A stretch of DNA of 13,304 nt from a candidate division WWE3 bacterium RIFOXYC2_FULL_42_13 (GCA_001773255.1 MEWF01000020.1:1-13304); one strand, 5' to 3'; counted from the first letter of the stretch, positions 6,134 through 11,355 are shown. The notes: generated by a model from the letters alone, not told the origin. Program-made: numbers and translations.

Positions 6134-6255
6134 GCGGTGTCTCCGTAAAGTTTTTCTTTTTGGCATTTTTGCGATGAAAAACTTACTACACTTTCTAAAA
6201 TATCCCTGCTCCCACTCATATTTATCAATACATTTTTGTGCCGAAATTCATGTGA

Positions 6256-6266
6256 AAGGCGGTGAT
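6256..6266 (+). promoter_or_regulatory. Shine-Dalgarno that argues for a CTG start
   Basis: AAGGCGGTGAT matches AAGGAGGTGAT, the complement of the 16S 3' end, in 10 of 11 bases. The core GGCGG is eight bases before CTG 6271 and overlaps the alternative GTG 6262. Confidence 0.6.
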
Positions 6267-6270
6267 TAAC

Positions 6271-6777
6271 CTGAAAAACATACTTTCAATTGCTGTAGCT
6301 ACGGTTGTTCTTACTTCGGCTGTATTTGCAGCCAAACCGGAAAACCCGGGTTCTAACGGTAAAGCTTACGGACATCTGAGTAAAGAAGACAGAATGGCAG
6401 CTATAATCGCGGCTAAAAACGCAAAAGTAAGACCGGTGACCAAGGCATATATGTATCCTTCCGACACTTCTAGCGCATCTGATGCGCGCTATGACTATGA
6501 TGAAGACGCATGGGGAATGTTGTTAGTAAAACACAAAAAGGACGTTGTTAAATTTCACGGACATAACCTGGCGGCAAATAAGGAATACACCTTGAAGTAC
6601 GACGGTGCTGAGATTGGGAAAGCAACATCGAATGACGAGGGAAACCTGAAAATTACCGGTTCGTTTACTGTTTCATGGGAGGACTACGATGTTAAAAAGT
6701 TTACACTCAGCGCAGGTGGCGAGAAGGATCTGGAGTCAAGGCTTATAGGGCTTCGTGGCGCGGAGAACGAGGATTAA
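6271..6777 (+). CDS. Secreted protein, probable CTG start
   Basis: This is a 168-residue protein with a Sec signal peptide: MKNILSIAVATVVLTSAVFA, then AKPENPG as a likely mature start after an AxA-type site. The mature part has an Asp-rich segment (about 55-75) and then a beta-rich domain with the pattern FHGHNLAANKEYTLKYDG ... DEGNLKITG, seen in secreted beta-sandwich proteins of uncultured microbes. No enzyme motif is visible. The frame also contains GTG at 6262, but that GTG is inside AAGGCGGTGAT (6256-6266), a near-perfect anti-16S complement, so it would be its own ribosome-binding site. CTG 6271 lies at the right distance and gives the classic MKN signal-peptide start. The start is inferred; the frame is firm. 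Confidence 0.8.
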   Translation: MKNILSIAVATVVLTSAVFAAKPENPGSNGKAYGHLSKEDRMAAIIAAKNAKVRPVTKAYMYPSDTSSASDARYDYDEDAWGMLLVKHKKDVVKFHGHNLAANKEYTLKYDGAEIGKATSNDEGNLKITGSFTVSWEDYDVKKFTLSAGGEKDLESRLIGLRGAENED

Positions 6778-6796
6778 GAGTTTACTTAAATAACCG

Positions 6797-6829
6797 CCCG
6801 GATAGTTGTCTGCGGACTGTCCGGGTTTT
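6797..6829 (+). terminator. Terminator after the secreted-protein gene
   Basis: CCCGGATAGT (6797-6806) pairs with ACTGTCCGGG (6816-6825) with one T-G pair and a nine-base loop, followed by TTTT. It also lies just beyond the 3' end of the leftward tRNA-Trp and may serve both strands. Confidence 0.8.
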
Positions 6830-6842
6830 GTCTGAGTGTTTT

Positions 6843-6916
6843 TGGCAGGCTCGCCAGGATTTGAACCCGGAATGTCCCTTTTGGAGAGGGAAGTGATGCC
6901 ATTTCACTACGAGCCT
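6843..6916 (-). tRNA. tRNA-Trp (anticodon CCA)
   Basis: Read on the minus strand: acceptor AGGCTCG/CGAGCCT, D arm GTGA/TCAC, anticodon stem TCCCT/AGGGA with loop CTCCAAA (anticodon CCA), T arm CCGGG-TTCAAAT-CCTGG, discriminator G and encoded CCA. All stems pair. It lies 10 bases after tRNA-Thr(GGT) and is probably co-transcribed with it. Confidence 0.95.
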
Positions 6917-6926
6917 ATGTAATTTC

Positions 6927-7001
6927 TGGAGCCTGGGGAGAGAGTCGAACTCTCGACTTCTTCCTTACCATGGAAGCGTTCTACCACTGAACTACCCAGG
7001 C
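6927..7001 (-). tRNA. tRNA-Thr (anticodon GGT)
   Basis: Read on the minus strand: acceptor GCCTGGG/CCCAGGC, D arm GTTC/GAAC, anticodon stem CTTCC/GGAAG with loop ATGGTAA (anticodon GGT), T arm GAGAG-TTCGACT-CTCTC, discriminator T and encoded CCA. All stems pair. Confidence 0.95.
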
Positions 7002-7015
7002 ATATTATCTTGGTC

Positions 7016-7044
7016 ATTTTAGCCTATTAGAACTGTGTAGACAA
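7016..7044 (-). promoter_or_regulatory. Promoter of the tRNA-Thr(GGT)/tRNA-Trp unit
   Basis: On the minus strand, TTGTCT (7039-7044), 17 bases, TAAAAT (7016-7021), ending 14 bases before the first base of the tRNA. Confidence 0.65.
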
Positions 7045-7083
7045 TCTCTTTTAAACACGGTAAAGCAGTCTGAATTTTTGCCA

Positions 7084-7113
7084 TTGACACACTCCTTCGA
7101 CAGAGAATAGACT
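7084..7113 (+). promoter_or_regulatory. Promoter of the 407-aa unknown gene
   Basis: TTGACA (7084-7089), 18 bases, TAGACT (7108-7113). The leader of about 90 bases has two hairpins: CCCAG/CTGGG (near 7119-7143) and GGAGCC-GAAA-GGCTCC (7169-7184), a perfect stem with a GNRA loop followed by a pyrimidine run. The second could be an attenuator or stabilising element. Confidence 0.45.
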
Positions 7114-7211
7114 TAAATCCCAGAAGATGAAAAAACGCTGGGACATAAATTCTAATACAGGAAACTTTGGAGCCGAAAGGCTCCTTCCCATTTTTAAGGG
7201 AAAAAATTGAT

Positions 7212-8435
7212 ATGAAATACCGTGAAACATCGAAGTTTTTTGAGATTGCGGAAGAGATGGTGACCCCCAAAGAAGATTTGTTGCCGGGTTTAGTAAAAAG
7301 CACGGTTAGAGAGGAGTCATTTGAGCAGATAAATTTGTTGAAGTCGCCGGACTACACCTCGGATCGAAGTAAAAGCAAGGTTTTAACAGGAGAAATGAAT
7401 CTTCGCAAAATTTATAAGGATTGGCCGGAAAACGTGCCTAACCCTAAAATAGTTTCCTTGGCAACCGAAGAAGGCCTGTCCCTTTCGGTCGGAAGATGGA
7501 CTGTAAAGCCCGACGGCATAAGCTTTTTGCCGTCAAGACTGGACCTCGGCATCCCAGCTCAAATAGACTTGGCTACGCTTACCGAGTATCTTGTTCAGAC
7601 AAAAGAATTCAGGGAAATATTGACCGAAGCGGACGGACATCTGGAAAAGCATCTGGCCGTCACCAACTTAATAAGCGACCCAAAAGTAAACCTCCAGGAC
7701 GCGATATATTTTTTAACAGGCAAGACAGTTGTTTCAACCCAATTGCATATAAGACACCAAAAGGATGATAACCCCGAGAACCCTTACGGTAGGGTAGCAG
7801 TAGCATGTAATTTAAGGGACGAGGGGATTGATGCAAAATGCGAATACGTTTGTCTGTGCGACGCGGTAGCAGGGGGATTGCAGATAGTTATGGCAATGGA
7901 GGCCTACGAAAAAAGTTTAAAAATTAAAAATGATGGTTCACATTGTTTGAAGCATTTTGTGATCTTTGCGCCGATCTGCAGTCTTTCGGGGGCTGCCGTA
8001 ATTTCAATAAGGGCGGCGATGATGGGAATAAGGATCACGTTTTTCGGTTCAGCGGGCTCTATGCTTCACGCTATGCCGCCGGACAGGTACATGTGCCCGT
8101 TTTACTACGGCGACGGTGCGGAGCACCTTACTCCTGAACCTGCTGTTATGAAAATTCAGGAATATATTTTCGGAGATGCCAAGGATAAAGTGTGTCTCTG
8201 GTGCAATTGGGGAGCCAAAAGGTTTGCTCCTTGGCAGGCTTTGAAAGATTCACAAGATGAATTAAAATCCTACGGTTTAAGTAACGAGGAAGTTTTAAGC
8301 CGGGCTAAAACACTGATGCCGGGGCAGGTCAAAAAATTCGGAATTGACCCGTCAAAATTGGTATCCACAGCTACGATTTACGAAGCGGTAAAATTCGGAA
8401 AATTGGAAGAACTTCACAAGTTTCTAAAAAAGTAG
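7212..8435 (+). CDS. Conserved-looking protein of unknown function, 407 aa
   Basis: I do not recognise this protein. It starts MKYRETSKFFEIAEEMVTPK at ATG 7212, with AAGGG upstream; an in-frame TTG at 7167 would overlap the leader hairpin. There is no signal peptide or membrane helix. The N-terminal third is mixed alpha/beta. The middle has VAVACNLRDEGIDAKCEYVC followed by LCDAVAGGLQIVMAMEAYE, then VIFAPICSLSGAAVISIRAA, then FFGSAGSMLHAMPPDRY. The order (acid plus GG turn after a strand, then a hydrophobic strand with a Ser/Gly loop) faintly recalls type I phosphoribosyltransferases, but key residues cannot be assigned. A CLWCNWGAKRFAPWQAL segment near the C terminus adds a C-x2-C pair. It looks like an enzyme (inference). 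It converges on tRNA-Tyr four bases away. Confidence 0.85.
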   Translation: MKYRETSKFFEIAEEMVTPKEDLLPGLVKSTVREESFEQINLLKSPDYTSDRSKSKVLTGEMNLRKIYKDWPENVPNPKIVSLATEEGLSLSVGRWTVKPDGISFLPSRLDLGIPAQIDLATLTEYLVQTKEFREILTEADGHLEKHLAVTNLISDPKVNLQDAIYFLTGKTVVSTQLHIRHQKDDNPENPYGRVAVACNLRDEGIDAKCEYVCLCDAVAGGLQIVMAMEAYEKSLKIKNDGSHCLKHFVIFAPICSLSGAAVISIRAAMMGIRITFFGSAGSMLHAMPPDRYMCPFYYGDGAEHLTPEPAVMKIQEYIFGDAKDKVCLWCNWGAKRFAPWQALKDSQDELKSYGLSNEEVLSRAKTLMPGQVKKFGIDPSKLVSTATIYEAVKFGKLEELHKFLKK

Positions 8436-8439
8436 ATTA

Positions 8440-8525
8440 TGGTGCCGAGAGAGGGATTCGAACCCCCGTAGGCATAAGCCAGCTGATTTACAGTCAGCTC
8501 CAGTTGGCCACTTTGGTATCTCGGC
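8440..8525 (-). tRNA. tRNA-Tyr (anticodon GTA)
   Basis: On the minus strand: acceptor GCCGAGA/TCTCGGC, anticodon stem GCTGA/TCAGC with loop CTGTAAA (anticodon GTA), a long class II variable arm and T loop TTCGAAT, with encoded CCA. The 86-base length and long variable arm fit bacterial tRNA-Tyr. Confidence 0.94.
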
Positions 8526-8534
8526 GCAGTTGAA

Positions 8535-8563
8535 ATATTATCATTTTATCCTGGTCGTGTGAA
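8535..8563 (-). promoter_or_regulatory. tRNA-Tyr promoter
   Basis: On the minus strand, TTCACA (8558-8563), 17 bases, TAATAT (8535-8540), ending nine bases before the tRNA. A second -10-like TAAAAT lies within the spacer. Confidence 0.5.
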
Positions 8564-8604
8564 GAAAAAAGAAGGGGATTTTACCTTTGATAGTAAAGAT
8601 CCCC
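8563..8604 (-). terminator. Terminator of the 108-aa gene
   Basis: GGGGATCTTTAC pairs with GTAAAATCCCC on the minus strand (arms 8593-8604 and 8574-8584) with one unpaired base, followed by CTTCTTTTTTC. Confidence 0.8.
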
Positions 8605-8622
8605 TGTTTCGTAATGAATCGG

Positions 8623-8949
8623 TCACAAACTCTCCTCAGTCTTCAAGAATTTTTTGACTTTTTTGATGTCCCGCGTGTACTCGATCACGTTCGTTCCAAA
8701 CATTGTGACGAAATTAGCTACGAGACCTTTGGAATCGGCACTGTCCAATATCTTCTCGAGTTCCTCAAGGTTGTTTGCAAGGACAATCGAGTCTAACCCG
8801 AAAATGTCTCTGTTCCGGCGGATCGTTCCGGAGGCTATTTCGGAAGCAGCTCCTGCCTTGGTTTTGTTCATGAATAACCGTACTTCTACTCCCGGGCTGT
8901 CGTATCCGAAAGTCCGCTGAACGCGGGGTTTACGTTTAAATATACGCAT
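8623..8949 (-). CDS. Small basic protein of unknown function, 108 aa
   Basis: I do not recognise this protein. It begins MRIFKRKPRVQRTFGYDSPG, with a basic N terminus, then a mixed alpha/beta stretch (GVEVRLFMNKTKAGAASEIA) and an acidic helix NNLEELEKILDSADSKG, ending with a basic helix DIKKVKKFLK. There is no signal peptide, membrane helix or cysteine. A GAAGGAG ribosome-binding site lies six bases before ATG and a strong terminator follows, so it is expressed as a single gene. It lies between tRNA-Tyr and the left tRNA-Thr remnant. Under the insertion model it would have been the original downstream neighbour of the tRNA-Thr gene. Confidence 0.75.
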   Translation of the reverse strand: MRIFKRKPRVQRTFGYDSPGVEVRLFMNKTKAGAASEIASGTIRRNRDIFGLDSIVLANNLEELEKILDSADSKGLVANFVTMFGTNVIEYTRDIKKVKKFLKTEESL

Positions 8950-9010
8950 CTCACGCTCCTTCTCTATGTTTATGGATTTACGGGGATTTTAGCACAGTTT
9001 GGGGAAAATA

Positions 9011-9083
9011 TTAAATGGAGCCAAAGGTGGGGATCGAACCCACAACCTGCTGTTTACAAAACAGTTGCTCTACCATTGAGCTA
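9011..9083 (-). repeat. Left 73-bp direct repeat (att-like)
   Basis: Matches 11053-11125 in 72 of 73 positions. Identity stops exactly where the tRNA 5' acceptor strand should begin. Confidence 0.9.
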
Positions 9084-9090
9084 AAGATCC
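9016..9090 (-). pseudogene. tRNA-Thr(TGT) remnant with broken acceptor stem
   Basis: The T arm, anticodon loop (TTTGTAA) and D arm equal those of the intact copy, and the 3' acceptor CTTTGGC-T-CCA is present. The 5' strand, however, is GGATCTT, which pairs at only the first position, and the 27-43 pair of the anticodon stem is A-C. It should not fold or be processed as a tRNA. Confidence 0.8.
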
Positions 9091-9169
9091 GGCTTTTTAA
9101 TAGTGAATCTGGTCGAATCTAACCCAATAGTTTTTAAGGCATAAGGAATTGAATAGGGAGGGTTTTGAT

Positions 9170-9688
9170 TTAATCCGGTACTTTCATATTTTCAAATTGC
9201 TCGTTTGCCCATTTTATGTGTTCTTCCAAGCTTTTGGAAAGGCCGAAATCAGCTCTGATTTTATTTATGTTCTTAGGATCTTGAAGGGAAAGTGGTTCGG
9301 ATACACTCTTACCCTCAATGTTCTTGTGAATCTGCATAATTTCACCGAAGCGCTGTTTTCTCCCGCTACGCACGAGAGCATTATCAATTAATATGGCAAC
9401 CTTTTCTCTGTCTGATGTACATTTTAGTATTTCGTCGGATTCGCAAATGCTTTCGATGAATTTTAGGTTTCTCGAGTGGCAGGATAGTGTTATGAACCGG
9501 TTAACACCCGACTCACCCAATTTACAAACAAAATCTGTCCCGAGAGTGCCGATTAAAAACTTCAGAATGTTTGTGGTAATAGTATCTGTAATTTTAACAG
9601 GTAAGACACCATACTTTCCCCGGTATCTGACTTTTTGATCCACTTTAAATAGCAGCGAAAGGAAGAAATTAACTATTTTGATCTTCAT
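9170..9688 (-). CDS. DUF6624-like protein downstream of the ATP-grasp ligase
   Basis: This is a 172-residue protein. The N terminus has a short hydrophobic stretch (VNFFLSLLF, 6-14) followed by DQKVR (17-21). The C-terminal half carries a series I associate with DUF6624: a D-x3-V-x2-G-x2-Q-R-F-G segment (DNALVRSGRKQRFGE, 102-116), then P-L-x-x-Q-D-P-K-N-I-N-K-I-R-A-D-F-G-L (132-150) and a terminal EEHIKWAN helix. The biochemical role of that domain is not known to me. Five cysteines are scattered. It starts 62 bases after the ATP-grasp stop, beyond a hairpin, without a clear Shine-Dalgarno. As the third gene of the cassette it may act in maturation, immunity or export of the peptide (inference). 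Confidence 0.75.
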   Translation of the reverse strand: MKIKIVNFFLSLLFKVDQKVRYRGKYGVLPVKITDTITTNILKFLIGTLGTDFVCKLGESGVNRFITLSCHSRNLKFIESICESDEILKCTSDREKVAILIDNALVRSGRKQRFGEIMQIHKNIEGKSVSEPLSLQDPKNINKIRADFGLSKSLEEHIKWANEQFENMKVPD

Positions 9689-9705
9689 ATAAGTTTTTTA
9701 AATAG

Positions 9706-9746
9706 AGGCCTGCAAGTAGCGCAAATTTCATGCATTATGCAGGCCT
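9706..9746 (-). terminator. Hairpin between the ATP-grasp and DUF6624-like genes
   Basis: AGGCCTGCA (9706-9714) pairs perfectly with TGCAGGCCT (9738-9746) around a 23-base loop, directly after the ATP-grasp stop. On the minus strand it is followed by CTATTTAAAAAAC rather than a clean T run, so it is a weak terminator, attenuator or processing/stability element. Confidence 0.4.
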
Positions 9747-9750
9747 TACG

Positions 9751-10680
9751 TTAACTTAGAAGTTTAGCAATCTCTTGGGCTATGGGATGTCCGCCTCCAT
9801 TTTGAACAAAAATCCACGAACCTGTCGGATTGTTCTCTAAGAAGTAGTATATACCGTCTGTGCCTAAGATAAAATCCATCGCGCTAAACTTCAGCCCGAA
9901 ATCTCGGACAAATGCGACGCACTTGCTCTCCAGTTCTGTTGGAAGGTTTATGCGGTTATAGATTAGTTCGCCTTTCCTCCCGTCTCTATAGTCCACATCG
10001 TTTGTTTTCCGACCGACTTGTGTGATGGAGATGGAAAACACCCTATCACCAACCACGATCGTCCTAATGTCAAACACTCTTTCTATTTCCTCCTGAAATA
10101 TTGCTGGGGAAATAGGCAGCAGGCTGAAATCAACGGGATCTTCCAGGCCTATCCTGTTGGTAAAGATTGCCAAAAGTTTCCCCTCATCGTTAATAAGCAC
10201 CTGTTTAGCTACGGGTTTAACTACGATTTTACCAACATCGGATCTGAACCTAACTGCCTCTTCGGGACTACTGGTTACTAGGGTTCTGGGTATTGTCATA
10301 CCTAAACACCTGGCGGTTTCAAGCTGTAGCTGTTTGTTATCCGCGCGTTTTATGCGGTAAGGGTCTGAAACCCACCGAGCCTTTTCCAAGAGTCCGTACA
10401 ACTGAAAAACCATTTCTTCTCTGCACGCCCTATTAAGCATCTCGTAAGATCCAGCTTTTTCTTTTGTATAAAAAAGGTTGGCGATGCGAAACCATACGGA
10501 CGTAACGCTGTCAAGATCGAAGTTGTCCAGAGAGTGTCTGAATTTGTTTCCATTCCACTCATAGGACAGTTTTGGGAAGGGTATGTCGTCAATGTTCAGG
10601 CGTACCACTGGTTTGTCAATGTACTTTGTGACTTCCTGGAGCGTACGGTCGTTTGTGAGAGTGATTACTAAGAGGCACAT
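9751..10680 (-). CDS. ATP-grasp ligase of the graspetide (MvdD/microviridin-like) type
   Basis: This is a 309-residue ATP-grasp enzyme of the kind that uses ATP to join Asp/Glu side chains to Ser/Thr/Lys side chains of a precursor peptide (omega-ester or omega-amide macrocycles). The family order is plain: VWFRI (62-66); SDPYRIKRADNKQLQLETA with LGMTIPRTLVTSSPEEA (105-142); the nucleotide-contacting KIVVKP (151-156); FQEEIER (195-201); DIRTIVVGDRVF (204-215); and the metal site AMDF-x8-YYFLENNPTGSW (D269, E282, N284), ending PIAQEIAKLL. AAGGAG lies nine bases before the ATG. It follows the precursor gene by 78 bases, across an intrinsic terminator. Closely related alternatives are RimK-type glutamate ligases, but the C-terminal ENNPTGSW and the adjacent precursor favour RiPP maturation. 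Confidence 0.88.
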   Translation of the reverse strand: MCLLVITLTNDRTLQEVTKYIDKPVVRLNIDDIPFPKLSYEWNGNKFRHSLDNFDLDSVTSVWFRIANLFYTKEKAGSYEMLNRACREEMVFQLYGLLEKARWVSDPYRIKRADNKQLQLETARCLGMTIPRTLVTSSPEEAVRFRSDVGKIVVKPVAKQVLINDEGKLLAIFTNRIGLEDPVDFSLLPISPAIFQEEIERVFDIRTIVVGDRVFSISITQVGRKTNDVDYRDGRKGELIYNRINLPTELESKCVAFVRDFGLKFSAMDFILGTDGIYYFLENNPTGSWIFVQNGGGHPIAQEIAKLLS

Positions 10681-10706
10681 GACACTACTCTCCTTGTTGG
10701 ACGTGC

Positions 10707-10746
10707 AAAAAGATGGGGAAGGTCTGTGGTGATAGGCACTTCCCCA
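10707..10746 (-). terminator. Partial terminator between precursor and ligase genes
   Basis: On the minus strand, TGGGGAAG (10739-10746) pairs with CTTCCCCA (10714-10721) around a 17-base loop and is followed by TCTTTTTG. It lies in the 78-base gap after the precursor stop. Such a read-through terminator would give more precursor than enzyme message. Confidence 0.7.
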
Positions 10747-10758
10747 AGGTAGATACGC

Positions 10759-10878
10759 TCAGCAGGATTCGTAGTCGGTCTGTGTCCCGCTGGTATCGGC
10801 GTCATAAGTACACTTGCCGTCGCATGTGGACTCGTCCGATCTTTCAAGAACAACAACAAATTGTTCGTAGAAGGACAT
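10759..10878 (-). CDS. Graspetide-type precursor peptide, 39 aa
   Basis: This is a short peptide gene directly upstream of the ATP-grasp ligase on the same strand. The sequence is MSFYEQFVVVLERSDES (residues 1-17, leader-like, with aromatic and aliphatic residues suited to a helix) and then TCDGKCTYDADTSGTQTDYE plus SC (18-39). The core region is packed with potential donors and acceptors for side-chain esters or amides: Thr18, 24, 29, 32, 34; Ser17, 30, 38; Lys22; Asp20, 26, 28, 35; Glu37. Three cysteines (19, 23, 39) are unusual for graspetides. The start is fixed by a perfect AAGGAGG (10884-10890) five bases upstream; the open frame continues further upstream but across the promoter. No GG or other recognisable cleavage site is seen. 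The assignment rests on position and composition. Confidence 0.8.
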   Translation of the reverse strand: MSFYEQFVVVLERSDESTCDGKCTYDADTSGTQTDYESC

Positions 10879-10883
10879 TGTAA

Positions 10884-10890
10884 CCTCCTT
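10884..10890 (-). promoter_or_regulatory. Strong Shine-Dalgarno of the precursor gene
   Basis: AAGGAGG on the minus strand, five bases before the ATG at 10876-10878. It decides the start and contrasts with the weak or absent Shine-Dalgarno sites of several core genes in the window. Confidence 0.85.
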
Positions 10891-10924
10891 TCTTAGATAT
10901 TGGATATGTATCAATTCTGAGTGT

Positions 10925-10952
10925 ATTGTATCCCAAGCTTGTGTCCTGTCAA
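10925..10952 (-). promoter_or_regulatory. Promoter of the graspetide locus
   Basis: On the minus strand, consensus TTGACA (10947-10952), 16 bases, TACAAT (10925-10930). The predicted start near 10918 gives a 40-base leader. The promoter is inside the tRNA-flanked segment, so the cassette carries its own transcription start. Confidence 0.75.
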
Positions 10953-11052
10953 ATGCTGTGGTAGCAAGGTTTTCTCCTAATAAGGTTGCTAACATTTGGA
11001 AATGGACTTCGTAGTGGTGGAAACTGCGCACGGGTTTGTGTGATTCGAGTTT

Positions 11053-11125
11053 TTAAATGGAGCCAAAGGTGGGGATCGAACCCACAACCTGCTGTTTACA
11101 AAACAGCTGCTCTACCATTGAGCTA
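11053..11125 (-). repeat. Right 73-bp direct repeat (att-like)
   Basis: Partner of 9011-9083; it forms all of the intact tRNA-Thr except the 5' acceptor strand. Confidence 0.9.
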
Positions 11126-11132
11126 CTTTGGC
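11058..11132 (-). tRNA. tRNA-Thr (anticodon TGT)
   Basis: On the minus strand: acceptor GCCAAAG/CTTTGGC, D arm GCTC/GAGC, anticodon stem GCTGT/ACAGC with loop TTTGTAA (anticodon TGT), T arm GTGGG-TTCGATC-CCCAC, discriminator T and encoded CCA. All stems pair. Its 5' acceptor strand is also the first seven bases of the adjoining 33-bp repeat array. Confidence 0.95.
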
Positions 11133-11231
11133 GAACGTAGCGAGCCAAAGACTACTGCCTTTGGCGAACGTAGCGAGCCAAAGACTACTGCCTTTGGCGA
11201 ACGTAGCGAGCCAAAGACTACTGCCTTTGGC
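11126..11231. repeat. Three and a fraction tandem 33-bp hairpin repeats
   Basis: Units at 11126-11158, 11159-11191 and 11192-11224 are identical, followed by a partial CTTTGGC (11225-11231). Each unit is CTTTGGC, an 11-base loop GAACGTAGCGA, GCCAAAG and an eight-base linker ACTACTGC, so each folds into a seven-pair hairpin. There are no variable spacers, so it is not CRISPR. The first unit starts inside the tRNA-Thr acceptor stem. Confidence 0.95.
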
Positions 11232-11265
11232 AAACGCCATATATCACCAGCCGCGTAACCAATAG

Positions 11266-11274
11266 ATTTTAGCA
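11266..11274 (-). promoter_or_regulatory. Possible promoter of tRNA-Thr(TGT)
   Basis: Extended -10 TGCTAAAAT on the minus strand. The transcript would start near 11259 and cross the repeat array before the tRNA. No good -35 is seen. Confidence 0.35.
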
Positions 11275-11325
11275 CGAAACTTTTTACAAAAGAAAGCACC
11301 CGGCCCAGGAATTTCGCACCTATAG

Positions 11326-11355
11326 TTTACAAGACCCCAATTACCGTTATAGAAT
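11326..11355 (+). promoter_or_regulatory. Promoter of the 87-aa gene
   Basis: TTTACA (11326-11331), 18 bases, TAGAAT (11350-11355); predicted start near 11362. Confidence 0.55.

Larger units (their letters stand above)
9011..11125. mobile_element. tRNA-Thr-flanked insertion carrying a graspetide-type locus
   Basis: A 73-bp sequence (9011-9083) recurs as 11053-11125 in the same orientation with a single difference (9065 t versus 11107 c). It covers the tRNA-Thr(TGT) from the 3' flank through the D arm. The right copy is completed by the correct 5' acceptor strand; the left copy is not. Removal of one 2,042-base unit would restore a single intact tRNA followed by the left-hand chromosome, the geometry of integration into a tRNA gene. 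The cargo is a precursor peptide, an ATP-grasp ligase and a DUF6624-like gene, all on the minus strand. No integrase or transposase is present, so the element is either a remnant, mobilised in trans, or the product of a tRNA-mediated duplication. Confidence 0.6.

Noticed and set aside
5984..6166. Minus-strand 60-aa basic frame
   Set aside because: It is antisense to the RRM terminator and the next promoter and has no start signals.
6039..6269. Plus-strand 76-aa frame upstream of the secreted protein
   Set aside because: It crosses a terminator and the TTGAAA/TACAAT promoter; no ribosome-binding site and no protein-like composition.
9016..9090. A second functional tRNA-Thr(TGT)
   Set aside because: The 5' acceptor strand pairs at only one of seven positions and the 27-43 pair is A-C.
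10759..10878. Microviridin precursor
   Set aside because: No PFFARFL-type leader helix or TxKxPSDxDE core is present; only the general graspetide class fits.
10759..11031. 90-aa version of the precursor gene
   Set aside because: The extra N-terminal part covers the TTGACA/TACAAT promoter and the perfect AAGGAGG, so the 39-aa start is preferred.
11126..11231. CRISPR array
   Set aside because: The units are directly tandem with an identical eight-base linker, no variable spacers and no cas genes.
10986..11258. Plus-strand 90-aa open frame with repeated FGERSEPKTTA
   Set aside because: It reads through the antisense of tRNA-Thr and the 33-bp repeats; the peptide repeat is only the translation of the DNA repeat.
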